Shown here: positions 12,201 through 27,200 of the stretch, piece by piece | Layout of the letters: each line of letters starts with the position of its first letter | How positions within the stretch are numbered: position 1 is the first letter of the stretch | Assembly: GCF_040183065.1 (NCBI RefSeq) | Contig: NC_091131.1 | Location: 11,304,300-11,368,299, forward strand | Source of the DNA: Periplaneta americana | Lineage: Eukaryota; Arthropoda; Insecta; Blattodea; Blattidae | Reading direction: 5' to 3' | Length of the DNA: 64,000 bases | Made by a program: the position numbers and the translations under genes | The notes under the pieces: generated by a model | Database searches by the model: none | Told to the model about the DNA's origin: nothing | What the model saw: only the letters and a program-made list of their open reading frames with translations

Positions 12201-15200
12201 CTGATAACCTGGTTGAGTTTTTTCCGAGGTTTTCTCCAACTTAAGGTGAATGTGAGATAATCACACAGCGAATTCTCGGCCTCATCTCGCCAAATACCAT
12301 CTCGCGATCACCAATTCTTCAATGCTAAATAGTCGCCCTGGATGGCGCAGTCGGTAGAGTACTGGCTTTCTGTGTCCGAAGTTGTGGGTTCGATCCCGGC
12401 CGCAGTTGATGGCATTTAAGTCTGCATATGCGAGCGTCGTTAATTAAAACATAATTTAATCAATGCTAAATAACCTAGTAGTTGATAACAGTGTCATTAA
12501 ATAACCGACAAAGAAAAGGTGAAATAGTATCTGTAACAACTCATTGATTATTAATTCTGGATAACATGAGATCTAGGAGGTAGGAGTCTATAACTAATTC
12601 TTGCACTGCAACCTTGCGTCACCGTTTTTGGCATGTGAAATAAGTAATGGAAACGTTAAGTGCGAGTGTTTTCCATTTGCCACAGTCAGTCTGACAACTG
12701 TGTTTGGCAAATGGCTGATGTGACGTGTATAGGAAGTGGTACCATTCTCAGCTGCACTAGCAATATGCTCACAAACTGGGCACTATATATCTAGCACATA
12801 CGCCAAAAATGCTGGCGCCGGCTGTACCCCATATTTGAACTTTCTCTATAGCTGACATATTTCTGACGGACAACCTGGCTAGATTCTCTATGACATAGAT
12901 TCCCTCCGTATCAGACAGTACTGCCCTCTACAGGTCCTGACCTCATTCCATATCTGAAGTTTTTCTAGATGGATACATGGTGGATCTCCTGTAATTCTGA
13001 GTTAACCTTACAACAGGCCTTCACGCCAAGACAAGGAGAATCACATTGTCAAAAGACTGATATCCATGATCTACAACTTTTGATGGAGAAATCATTGCAA
13101 TAAGTGAAAGTCTCAGGAATCGTCTATGTCACATCAATAAATTTAAGAATGCAGTTATATTGTCAGACTCCAAAGCAGCTATTCTATCAATAGTCTCTAA
13201 ACACACACTTTCATCTCAAACAGCAGAAATAACTAAAATGCTCTCTCAATTAATATCACTCAATAAAAGAATTGTATTCCAATGGATACCATCCCACTGT
13301 GGAATTCTGGGAAACGAGAATGTGGATGCTTTAGCAAAGAAGGGCAGCACTGCTACTTACAGACCTGTTACTAAATCTACGTATTACTCTGTGAAAAGAT
13401 TTATTAAATCTACATACTTAGACTTCAACAAACAAAATTTGATAACACAATCTCGAGGGGAAAAAATGGAACTCTCTGCATCAAAATCCACAGTTAATTC
13501 CCGATTTACCACGAAAATCGTCTGTAGGTGCATTTAGATTGGCAACAGGCCATGACTGTTTGGCCAAACATCTGCATAGAATTGGAATATATCAGTCCCC
13601 TAGCTGTCCATTGTGCAACTCAAACCAAGAAATGGATTCGGAACACCTCAAAATCTGTGCTTCAGTGGTTGGCCATGATAATATCTTTGAAAAATATTGG
13701 AGTGCAAGAGGTCAAATGACTTTATTGTCAAACGCCTGGCATTAGAAAACAACAACAACAACATATCCATGATCTAAAGAAGATTCGAATTTGTATTACC
13801 TAGGTGGAAGCCTGGCACTATGCTAACTTGTACATCACAGGAGTTACACTGTGTGCCCGTCTAGACTAATAAGGTCCAAGTATTACATGTAACCTGAAGT
13901 AAACCCTGCTACTTGCATGCAGACACTTAATAAATAGACAGTCATATTACTATTATTATAATATAAGATGTTGAAGAAGAATATGATTCCTCATCACATC
14001 CCTAACTTCTGTATGCAACTGTTCTTACTGGGTATTGCTTAAATTAGCGCTCTGAATTAAACAAGTGCACAGCTAGCATGCCATACCTATTGCTCACCAT
14101 TCACCACGTTCTCTTGTTTCAGTGTGATGATTACATATCAAATAATTGTATCACTTACAGAAATTTAAATGTTAAATTTGGATACATTCTTCATGTAAAA
14201 GTGTGATTACATAAGCAAATTGTGTTATCTTATTTATTTATATTTTGATTTATTCAGTGTTTTAAATTCCGACCTTTGAATTGATTATTATGTTTTATTT
14301 TAGAGTAGCTTAAATGCTGTGTTTTATTACAAGGTTAGCTTTATACTTGAACTAGAGTATCCATCAAGTGGTATGAAATAATTTTCTGTTATCAACTCAT
14401 TGTATTTGTTTGCACATTGTTGTAAAAAAAGAGGAGTTGATATAACTGTATTATTCAGGAGAAATTTTTATTGAACTTTGTCATTGATGGGTGGGAGGGG
14501 AGAACTTTGTTTTCAAGGTTGGATCTATCTTCTATCTGCAGATTCGTTCTACCTACTTTTTACGTACGAATAATCCCTGCTCCCTATCCTTCTGTAACTT
14601 TATACCATCTGTAATAGTTTTTTATTCTATCTTTTAGTTCTCTACATTCTGTTACTTTCAATTCTCTCCTATCTGTCAGTCAAGTGAGTTCGGCCGCTTG
14701 TAATTGCCTCGATAATTAAGATGTGAGCCGTTCAGAGTAGAAGTGGTGTAAGTCAAAAATTGGTAGTGAGGGTTAAAGTAAACATTCTGTAAAATACAGC
14801 GCAAAGTAGCAATTAATATTCAATTTATTTAAACTATTCGTAGTCAGTGAATAGCAGGAAGGACATATTAATTGATACTTTGAGCTGTATTTTACAGAAT
14901 TTTTACTTTAAACCTCATTACCCAGTTTTGACTTACACCACTTTTGCTCTGAACGGCTCATATATTTCACTCCTTCGCCTTTTTCACCAGAAGACGCAGT
15001 TTATTTTGTTGCAAATGCACTGGGATTGACTTTCTTCGTTTTCTGTCTTCTGTTCCACTGTTCTTCCATAATGTTTTTCTAACGGTAATACAAAATTTTC
15101 GGGTTTTTACATAAATGTAGAAACATCCAAATGTTTGGAATTGGCTCCTTCCAGAATTGAACAGATAGGTTCCCCCATCTTTACTTTTCCTGTTGATGAA

Positions 15201-18200
15201 GCTAATGCATGACTAAAAAAAACAGGATGTTTCTACATCCACTCATGTGATATGATACAAAAACCGTAGATTTTCGCAATATAAAAAGTTTTAAATTGTA
15301 TATTTCTCCCGAGAAGTTAGGGCCGGTCACATTAACATCTATTGCCACAACCTGAAGATGGATCCACTCTTGGAAACATCGTATTGTCAATCTTCCATGC
15401 ATTAGAATTGCAAAATATTCAATCAAAGTATCTCCTGAATATACCACCATTGCTTCCTGTTCCCCTTTGAAGCAAATTATTTTGTGGTTATTGCATCTTG
15501 TCTACTGAGGTTTAAAATATTATTTGGATTACAGTAGATTGAAACTTCCACATTTATGTGTGACAAATTGAAAGGTGTTTGCCTTTGCACTTTCTTAGCT
15601 TGTGTAGTTAGAATGCACGCTTGTTTCTATTTTTCGGTTTGAATAGCAGACAGTGATGAAGGAACTCAGGCAAGTGAGTCAGGTGGTCTGCGCCGAGCTT
15701 GTTCCTTGAGTGACCTGGCGAACACAGCACCTCGGAAGCTCTTGCATGCCGCCCCTGTTCAAGGTAGGAGGTCTTACAACACAGGCTTGGATGTCTTTCA
15801 CAAGCACTTGCGTATCAAGAGCACAGAAAGCATTGCAATTGTGACAATCACATGTTTGTCTTTTGTTTTACACTAGAAGATAAAGTTAATAGGTTATTCT
15901 CCTATTATTCTCAAGAAATTAATCTGGTCACATCAGTTTTTCTCACTGTGTTACATGTAAACTAATGATACCTTAAGAAAGAGTTATTTCAATCAGAAAC
16001 AGCTGTTTGATAAAGAGAAATTACTGTCTTTACACTTTAAAACCAACATAATCAAGTGTATTTCTTAATATTTGGATATTTTCTTAAGTTTTTTCTTTAG
16101 TCTGATCAGAAAAGTATAGTCCACGATTGAAATTTCGTCTAATTTTGATTCAGACTAAGTCAATGAAAATATTCAAAGAACTTAAGATATAATCCTATAG
16201 GCCTAGCAGAAGACAGTGTTCGAAAGTTAGAAATTGGAAACAGTATCTAAGTAGTATTAGTATTTAGTATTTATTTATTTAACCTGGTAAAGATAAGGCC
16301 ATCAGGTCTTCTTTGCCCCTCTACCAGAAGATTCCAACTATAATATGAAGAATAAAATTACAATTAGTATTACATTTACAATTACAAATAAAATTACAAT
16401 TAGTATTAAATTTACAATTACAATTACAATAAAAATCAAAGTACGAAAAGATTACCTGACTAATGAAAGCTAGATAATTTATCATAGAAAAACAAAGAAT
16501 ATTTTATATTTACTGAATTACAAATTAAACCTAGAATAACAAAATTAAGTCGTAGAATGGTGGAAATAATTTAAAAAAAATTATTAATTTTCCAATAAAT
16601 ACTCTTCTTTAAAGACATATTCACTCACTAAAACAATGTAGAATATTTGTGCATAATCTAAGAATCATGTGTTGAAGTATTTATCAAAGGTACACTCTGC
16701 TCTTTACATTTTACTTGTGCCATATATCATGTATTCATATAACTAGTCCTAAATGCTTGTTTGTCTTTCATCTCAAAGCATTACATTCCATTATTGAATA
16801 AGGTACTTATGTTCAATTTGCTTCGAGAATTTCATACAAACGTTTGCATTTTTTTATCCTGTTTTCAATGACGAAAGGCATGTGGCATTTAATTTTGTAA
16901 GTTACTGTTTCAGTTTATCATTCAGTTATAATTATATTTATGTTTTTCGAATCGGCTTATTGGACTCTGCTAAATGTTCATTGTGCAATAAAGAAGATGG
17001 CATGGACATGGAATATCTAAAAATCTGTGAATCTCTGGAAAATTTTATGGACTTTACATCTAAATATTGGGAAGCAAGAAGAAGAATGAGTTTACTGTTA
17101 AATGTTGAGCATTACACACACACATATTTATGTTTTTGTTGTAATATAAATAAAATAATTACATTTCATTTTATTAAAGAATCATAGCAGTCATTGGCAG
17201 TTTAGGTAGTAATTTTCATCCTTTTCGAAGTAAAACTGATGTATTTAAAACTACGATTTTTGCTATACATTTTAAAGTAGTTGACAGAACGTTTCAAATG
17301 TAATATCATTTGTGCAGACTTACGAGAACATAGAACAACTAGCACACAGAACTACACAAGCATAATTGTGCTTGAGCTTGTGTGTGCTTTGCTGTAACTT
17401 CGGGCTCATTTCATTGTCATTATTATGTTCATCTGCATCTTCATCCGAGACCAGATGTTACGGGTGTGACAAAATTTTCCATTGGCAGTGCGCATTCCTT
17501 TAGTTCATTTGGTAACTCTGCTAATTGGTAAATTCTGAAAGAGTAAGACATTTTTTTCTGTATCTGTAAGATTTTTGGCACAAGATTACCTTTTTTAAAC
17601 TTGGATTTGGATTTGACCAAGAACATATAGAATATTTAGAACATGTTACGAGTGTGACGAAATAGTTAAAATATAAAATTTCAATTATTTTATTATTATT
17701 TTCTCCAAACATCTGAAAATACAACTAATTAAAGATATAAAAGGAAACAAAATATGGGAACAGATGCATTATAGGACCCACCCTAAATATAAAAATATGC
17801 TAAGCCACAAAAAAAGGTCAACGTAAGTTGCGTTTCGATCAATTAAATGATCGATATATATTGTTTTCATTATGTTGCCAACCAATCAATATTGTTGTAA
17901 ATTAGTTTGATCATAATCATGGCGGCAATTTCGAATGCTATAGTTAAATATAAAAAAGAAGTGGATCAAATTGTCCCTCTTGATTTAAAATGTAGACTTC
18001 GAAATGGAAATTATGGAATTATAAATAAGTTGTAAACGTTTTATAGCTTTATCCATGAATAGAGACATGTTGGCTATGTTTATGGTTTTTTTATGCGAAT
18101 GTGGTTTACTTAGGAGTGAAATGTTTTGTGAAACATGCAATCCTGGGATGAGACTGAAGAAATTTAAAAGTAAACGAGATGAACTCCTGTGGAGATGTCA

Positions 18201-21200
18201 TTGGAAATTACAAGGCATTAAATGATAGACACAGGAACGCCGTATCGTAGCACTTCGTGAAATCACTCGGATAACGGAGAAGATAAAACGGAACATCTCC
18301 AGTGAAGTCCATGGTAAAATGCTAATTTTACACCAGTTTTGTTTTTAATTCTTTGGTCCAGGGGAAATACTAGTAAAAATGTGTTTTTGTGAAAGACTAG
18401 TATTTTCCCTGGACCAAAAATGCAGTATAAATTGAGTAGAATTAGTATTTTATAATATATTGTAAATATGACTAATATGAACTTAATTTTATTGTTGTAT
18501 TAATACCAATGTTGTATTGTTTGAAAGTTTAATGTTACTGTGTTTAAAGTTTAGCTTTGGTTTGTTTCTTTAACTTTATTTTGAATAAAATTTAATATAT
18601 TGTATAACAAAGGTGACTAATATGAGCTTAATATCATTATTGTTGATTTTTTTAAATTATACATGTTTATAGTACTATGTATTTAGTATTGTTAAGATGG
18701 CATACTTGATATAATAATCGAAAATATACAATATATAATCGATACTATGGAATACTCGGGGTGGGTCCTATAATGCATCTGTTCCAAAATATGCAATCAC
18801 AAAGTTCTACTGTTTGATTTTACTGTGAAAATTAATCGTTTTTAAACAAAAACAAACTGTCCACGCTTAATAACTCTTGTATGTTTCACTTTTTTAACTA
18901 TGACAGAAGCTTTCTCCAGAGATACTTGTTCCTTCTTTGGTCAGATTTTTGAACTCCCATTATAGCCAACATAGGAAACAAAACCACGATTGAAATTATC
19001 AATCATTTAACAAAGTTCAACTGTGCTGTTTATGGTAACATATAAGTTAGATCTTTATTTTAAAATGCTATATAGCCATGTGTCATGGACTTTGTTGCAT
19101 ATTTTAACATACAGAAATAAACTTATGGAAAATATTTTTTTAGATGCAAGACATGGAATGACCCTTATTTATTTGCTTATTTATTTAGCTACTATTTATG
19201 TAATTGTTTGTTTATTTATTACTTAATTATTTATTAGTTTATTATTTATTTATTTATTTACTATAATGAGTAATATTGACATAAAACACGTTCTCATATT
19301 AAAATCAAATTGAAGTAGGTAATTGCTACGAAGAAAAATGTATTGTATAATGCCCATAATTGAGTTAGAATAGGACAGGAAGACATGGTCATTATCACTT
19401 AACAGACATAAATGAACTTGGAGAAGAATTGTAGCAATCCAATTTCTTCTGTGGATATCAGTGCTTGTCAGTGTATGCAGCGTTGCCTGTTACTTCACTG
19501 CATGTCTGTATTTACATAGCATGAGGCTCCAGTATCATGGAATGCTTTCCATCGCGATGTTGTACTGTTAGCAACTCCTCAGTGTTCATTTCCAAGAACG
19601 TGTTTCAAAGCTCATTTGAAACATGTGGAATTATATCTCATTGTCTACTTGTCTAAAAGGTTAGGAAATGTAATTTTATATATTGAAATTCTGGCTCAAG
19701 AATAACAGTTTATAATTTGTAGTAATGTTACAGTATGATTTGTTGCTTAGTTTTTATTAATAACGGTAATGTATCTCTTTTGACTTCATTTGAAATTAAA
19801 AATTATTTTTGGCAGTATAATCAGATATAGAATGTAAAAGCTGATGCTGTGTCTCAAAGCTCAAGTCCATACTACACACTAGTGACTAACTACTTGGTGA
19901 CTTGTAAACTATACACTAGAGAGCTTTGGAAATGTATCCTTGAAACATGGCCTTCTTCATAGATTATTTTTCTAAAAACCACGACATCACGGTGCAGCAC
20001 TGAATTAAGAATGCAGTGTCCTAATGCAGTTTCATTAGAGTTATATGGAAAAGATAAGGGCTTAATATTTACAGTAATGTTTAAAACATTGTACAGAAGG
20101 TACTAACAATGTCAGTGTTCAAAGTTAACGTGTTATTCTACATCATATTTGCATTATTTCACTTCCAAAGCATTTTCAGATTTCATAACCCCAATTGCTG
20201 ATGAGGTATCCATGTTTGTTTAGTGAACAAGTCATCAATCAAGCAAGCATTTTCGTTGACTAGCTACTACGGACTTGATTGCTATGCATTATGTAGCTTC
20301 AGATCATGACTTCTGACGTCACATCCGGCTATTTAGTCAACAATCTAGTTCACTTCAGCTGAAAATGTAGCTTTGAGACACGGCCTGAGTTGACACAGTT
20401 TCACAACATATCAAAATAGTATACTGTCTTATGACAGTACTCTATTGCATCATAAGTTTCCTTATTTTGATGAATGCAATACCTGTGTGACATTATAAAC
20501 GTGTTTCATACACTTTTTTATAACAGAATTAATATAGACGAAATGGATAAATAAGTTATCGAATTCTAATCAGTTATTCTGAAACAAATGCCTGCAGTGT
20601 ACTCGTGATGTCATTGTTTGGTTTGTTGAATTTATTGACATTGTTGCTAAATGTGGAAATCAATTTACGATTAGGTATGTTAGAAGAAGCTTATAAAGTA
20701 GAATTGAGTTTAATTAAAAAAACCGTGATAGTTATGAAAAAAGCATAAGAAATAATTTATTAAATTGCTGGCGTAAGAAAACTAGAGTTTTCAGTAACAG
20801 TAATTCTGATTCTGGCATATCTATTGGAACAAATCAGTTGATTACATTTTACATTTTATTCAGTGTGTAGTTTTATTTTATCATATATATCACAACAAGT
20901 CAATTGATTAAATTTTACATTTTACTCTTACGTTTGATTTTAATATTCAGAAGTAAGTTTGAATTATTGATTAATAAAAATATTCATTTTCTTTTAGAAA
21001 GTCTTTGTTTCAATTAATATTAATATTATGGCTAGACTGCCTTTGTGATCTAGTGCCCATCTGGAGGTCCCAGATTCGATTCCCGGGCTCGGCTCTCAGG
21101 GAATTTTCCTTGAAGAAGAGGCAGAAACCCGAGCACAAGTTTCAATGTCACATTGTTGACATGTAACACCATCAGTTAGCACAACCAGAAAGCACTAATA

Positions 21201-24200
21201 AGTGCTAAAGAGTTAACAATGAATTTAAAATATTATGGTGTAGCACTGTTATAAATACAAACTAGTTAATTGCTATGGCAATTTCATTACGTAACTTACG
21301 TGCTATGCAATGTAATAAAATTTTATGAGCGATTTTGAGCAACAATAAAGACTGCTTATAATACTGATGTACAAAAAAACTGTTTCATTTTAAAATAAAT
21401 ATTCCAAAAAATACGTAAAGAAAAATATAAAGCTGTATCTAAAACAAAGGACTCTCTAAATTGTTTCATTTCGTTTTTGTGGTTTTTTATTATTTACACA
21501 TATTAAACTTTTTTTTTTTCTGAAAATCTATTAAGTGACTTTGATCTTGCTTGTTATTAAACTTTATTTATCTGAATATCTGTCTGTCAGGTGAATTGAC
21601 CTTTGTTCATTGTCATTATTATTGTGGAGAATAGAAAGTGGAAACTTTACACTTTGTAATCTGTAGACTATTACCAACTAAATAATTGTTCACATTTGTA
21701 ATGGACAGTTTCAGGAAAAGTGACCAATAAGGGTAGTAGTGGTAGTAGTGGTGGTGGGGGTGCTGCTGCTGGCAGCCGCACCCTGCCTCGACATGGACTC
21801 AAAGCAGGCACTTCCAGCCACAGCAGTAACACCAATATGATGCGTAGCACATCCATGGGCATGCTGAACCAGGTACGTGGTTAATGAAGTAATTCTATTA
21901 TTTAGGCAATAGGCCTTAAGCCTTTGTTTTGTTTATGGCAATTAATTATTGTAATGAATTAATTTTATTCACAATGGTGAATTTTTCAACTGACTGTTGA
22001 CTGATTATAAAGCAATTTCATGACTATTAGCAACAGCATTGTTTATCCAATATCTAAAGAAGAAGAAGAAGGCCTTAAAATGGCTGCTCTGAAACGAACA
22101 GCTGTTTATGAATTATAACCTCAATAAGACAGTAAAACGAAAAGTATTTTCTAAAAGAAAGAAATTCTAATTGAATATGTATGTATCAAAGCACTCTCAT
22201 AAAAAAAAAATTGAATATATATGTATCAAAGCACTCTCAAAAAAAAAAAAAAATTGAATGTGTATGTATCAAAGCACTCTCAAAAAAAAAATTGAATATG
22301 TATGTATCAAAGCACTCTAAAAAAAAATGAATATGTATGTATCAAAGCACTCTCAAAAAAAAAAAAAGAATATGTATGTATCAAAGCACTCTCAAAAAAA
22401 AAAAAATTGAATATTATGTATCAAAGCACTCTCAAAAGGAATTCATGCGGTAACTACATACCGCAAAATTGAATAAAAGATAGTAAGTAGTTGTATTTTT
22501 TCTATGATAGTGCGTAAAGTTACATTTTACCGTCGACCTGGTTGGCGAGTTGGTATAGCGCTGGCCTTCTATGCCCAAGGTTGCGGGTTCGATCCCAGGC
22601 CAGGTCGATGGCATTTAAGTGTGCTTAAATGCGACAGGCTCATGTCAGTAGATTCACTGGCATGTAAAAGAACTCCTGTGGGACAAAATTCCGGCACACC
22701 CAGCGACGCTGATATAACCTCTGTAGTTGCGAGCGTCGTTAAATAAAACATAACATTTACATTTTACCCACTGTTATCAGTGCATAAAGTGAGCCTTTAG
22801 AACACCAGTGCTTAAAATATGTAGTACTCACTTTACGCACTGCCAATGAAAATGCAATATTCAATGTACAAACTTCATTCAATAAGAAATTAATCTTTAC
22901 GTAGATTCTTTGCTCAACAGTGCATAATACTGTGAAATCCCAGTCACCAAGTCACTTAATTGAGTGCGCTCCTTGTATAATGGCAGTTAACTTAATATAT
23001 CTCACATATATGTCGAACTTGAAGTCAGGCCGCAAAGGGAAAAACACTAGAGGAAAGGAATTCTATCCGGTGCTGTGGATTGAACTTCGGCATAGCTCAG
23101 TGATTAGAGCACTTGGTATGTAGAAACAAGGACCCGGGTTCGATCCCCAGTGCCGGAGTGAATTTTTCTCCTTTAATAACCATTGTTACCATAACAGAAA
23201 TAAATGCATTACCTCGATCTTTCATGACGTAAATATTATGCTAACACAAATAAGTAACAAATTTAACATTCATATTTACATTTTAGCCCTTGTTATTCTG
23301 AAGTTACATCTGTAGTACTCAGTACAAGATACAGGTTAAATACAGTATGCTTAAATGCGACAGGCTCATGTAAGTAGATTTACTGGCATGTAAAAGAACT
23401 CCTGCAGGACAAAATTCTGGCACAGTGGCGACGCTGATATAACCTCGGCAGTTGCAAGCATCGTTAAATAAAACATAATGTAAAATTTTCTATACTCTGT
23501 GGCTACTACCAGATCCAACTTGTGAGTTTATTTTTTAGACACCCTGTATATTTAAGTCGTACAAGTTTTAAAATTTACAGTGGACGTTGACTTTTACCAG
23601 TACAAGTAAACATTGATACTGATAAGATGTCATCATGCTGAATTTGGAAATGACTACCACGTAATTGTACTAGCATGTGATTGGAGTGAGAGAGGAGGAA
23701 TAGCTTTCAGCATCAGAATCCTCCTCGCATCAAAATCAGGTTCTGTTAATCATTCTCCTCTGTAATTTAGATATCAAGGATGATTTCTGCCTTAAAAATT
23801 CCCACACCTCAGAAACGAGATTATGAAAGTCAAGGGTTATCCTAAGAGGCACTGATTAAAAGCAACCAAAGAATTGACATTTTGCAATATTACTTTCTTG
23901 ATATTTGGTGTAATAGTTTCTATAATTTGCTAGTTGCAATCAAGGAGTGTCGTCAGTGTGGGATGTAATAAATGTCACAGTAGCATGGGAGTGTTGCTGT
24001 GGCGAAGCCTGCAGTCATGTTATTAAGCATGAGTAACATTGCCGCAGAGTGACTCAGAGAGTGACCTCAGCCTGGCTCAGCGCTCCAGCACCGCAGCCCA
24101 GTCCAGAGTGAACGGTCTGATGCGGCCTACAATCAGCTCCCAGAACAAGGTCACCAGCCTGGGCAGCAAGAGCACAGCCAGCAGTCAGAATGCCCGGCGA

Positions 24201-27200
24201 AGAGGCCTCACTGCTGCTTACTCCTCTGGTATGTATGCTCCATTTTCTTATCTTTTGTTTCGTTCTTATTTTTCTCTTGTAGTCCTCCATTGTCTCCCTA
24301 TTCTTCTTTAATCTCATCTTATTCTGTACACTATCTCAAGTTAAATGCAGTAATTTCGATGAATAAGAATACGAAGGTTGTATTCCATAAAATACAATTT
24401 ATGGGAAATAGCAAAATAAGTTTTATCAGTATAGTCCAGCGTTTCTCAAACTTTTTTGAAGTGGGGACCACTTCTTTAAGTCAGAACAGTTTCGCAGACC
24501 ACCTTACTCTTGTTCCCTTCGAAAGCAAATTTATTATTTTTGTAGCATATTTTAATACCAGTTACTTATATTTAAAAATAGAAACAATTAATTAAAATTA
24601 ATTTAATTGAATTAATTTTATATTCGTATTAACTAATTAAGTTAATGTTAATAGAAGAAAATTCATTTTCGTTTTTTTTTAATAACTCAAAGTATTAGAG
24701 TTTAGATAATCTTTAACTAATTAACTAAAAAAAAATAAATAAATGTTGGTACTCACATTAATGAGATTCTTGCACAGTTGTTATACTTGGATGTATGCTG
24801 GCAAGCTTAAGTCGGAGATCGTCACATACATCGAGTCGATTTCGGTACTTTGTTTTTATTAGAGTTAATGATGAAAACCTTTTCTCACACAGATACGTAG
24901 AAGCAAACTGAATTATAATATCTAATGCACCATTGTACAGTTCACTGTATCCTCTTTTCCACTTGTGATGAGGTCCAGAAATTAACCACACCTTCTGCTT
25001 GGAATTTCATTTTAAGTCCGGTGTCATTCGAAAGTTCAATTAACTGTTCTCTTTTACTCTATGAAAGTTTATTATCTTCAATATCGCAATGAAAGTGATC
25101 ACGAATCCATGAAAATTCGTCATATTTACTTGGAAAATAAGTTTTAAATTGTGACCTCAGATTTGTATGATTGGTGTACGGCGTACAGTACGTGACCATT
25201 TCAATGTGCAGACTGGATATCGGCAAAACTATTAAGAAAGTTATAAATACATGTAACGGTTCAGTACTTTGGTCCTCTGTTGTGAATTTGGGTGGTCCCT
25301 GGCTGGGTTACAGGCGCCAGATGTGCAGGGAAAAGATGGCGAGAAACACAACGTTCATAGTGCTTCAAATTCCTCTTTTGTTGTTGAGAGTAGAGTGGGA
25401 AGTCAGTAGACAGGTAGGGTAATAAATTTCATTAAATGTCAATACTGGGAGAAAAAGTGAAAGGCGATTGCCATGTGTCATTTGAAACTCTGAGATTTTC
25501 GGCTATAGTGAGATACGCAATTCGTTTGAATTTTATTTTTTTTTCTGTGTTTTTTGAAGGACCACAAGGGCAGACCTACGGACCATAGTTTGAGAAATAC
25601 TGGTATAGTCAATCATGGGATTTTATCTTGTCATAATAATTTTTATGGCATTTTCTTCAATGAAGGACATATGTACATATTACCTTTGTTCAAAATGAAG
25701 ATTACACAAATCGACAGACCTGCATAATCATGTAAATTTCTTGTTGGGTTCTTTAGCCAAGCGGTTTAAGGTGCACACGATATGTCCGGCCAGCATATCG
25801 TGCCTAAGATCGCAGGTTTGCGTCCCACTGCAGTCAATTGAGTCTGTGGTAAAGGATGGGGAGGGCCCATGTAAAACAGTTGGTGTAATAGTGTGCATGG
25901 AAGCTGATGGAGTTTCAGTTGACTGCAGTTGAAATGATTGTGCTCCTTTAAGAAAAAAGAAACATTACAAAAAAGATTGTTTATTGTTTTAATCAAGTAC
26001 AATGTCCTTAATATTATATAAAATTAAAAAATATCAACGTACTTTATATATAACATACAATTTATAACATATTATATCACGTCATGACCATAATACTAGC
26101 TGGCCACTATATTGGACGCACAACTCCTAAGGGTTAAAGACAATCTTACGCTGTTTGATAGACTGACTCAACAGGCATGGAAGCAATGATCTTCAGTGAC
26201 ACACCCATGTATGTTTAACAGTACAATAAATACAAATGCAGTTCGGAAATAATACATTGATTGCACCTTGTATTTATTGAGAATATGGTTATTTTTTGCA
26301 CCATTTTGTAATATAAAAATTATTAATTATAAAACTTTTAAGCAGCAACAACTACTTACTCTTAACGAAAAAACTCTTAATATTTCTAAACATAAGATCA
26401 TGTTTGGCTTACTAAGATGATAAGTTGATGATGTATTGATTTAAATGATTTGGTTTCAGTAAATCTGAGTCAAGTTGGCAACACCAACAATAACGAAGAT
26501 TCCAGTTCGGAAGAGACGTCGTCTGTAGGTGGTAAACCTGGTATCAGGCCACGTAGCACGAGCATCGACCGTTCACACACAAGGTATTAACAAACTTACT
26601 GCCACGAATTTTTAAAACTTGGCACTGTGATCTTTTTATGACTGTCGGTATTCTTTAGAACATACATTTCATTTTTCTTCATTTCAATTCAATTATGACA
26701 CTTCCAGTACTTAAAATATGATAAAAAAAAACGTAATATACCTTAAATGTGCCATATGGCCATTTCAGAGTTTTTTCTTTCTTTGTCATTGATCTTACTA
26801 AAGCTCCATCTTCTGAATTATTGCCTTCTAAAAGTGTGAGTGTATGAGCGTGGAAGAGATGCCTTAGTGTTGTTGATTAGGATATCGAAGAGTGTGTGAG
26901 AGTTTAAATTTAGTTGTGTATTAAGTATATGTCGTTTTTACAAGACTGAATGTGTTGTAACTCAGTCGCTTCTTCCAGTGCTCCTTCCAGTCTGCCAGCT
27001 AACGGGATGCAGCCTCAGCCCCAGCCACGACGTCCTGGCGGTTCGTCTCTTCACAGTCGTTACGGCAGCGACAGAGATCTGAACCGCGCAGTGCCGCAGC
27101 GGTCATCCACAGCCGGGCGCCAAGGTGGGAGCAAGCCCATTGCAGCATCGAGGCAGAGCCAGCTGGAGCGCAGTCCTCACGAGCTGCCAGTCAAGGACAC

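Larger units (their letters stand above)
22508..23340 (+). repeat. Dispersed repeat of unknown class, copy 1, with two insertions
   Basis: The core reads gtgcgtaaagt, then a second half from 22769 (cactgttatcagtgcataaa) to gcaatattcaatgtac. After an insert it continues at about 23205 (attacctcgatctttcatga) to about 23325. A second copy of the same layout is at 60645-60860 plus 61595-61640. Confidence 0.6.
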
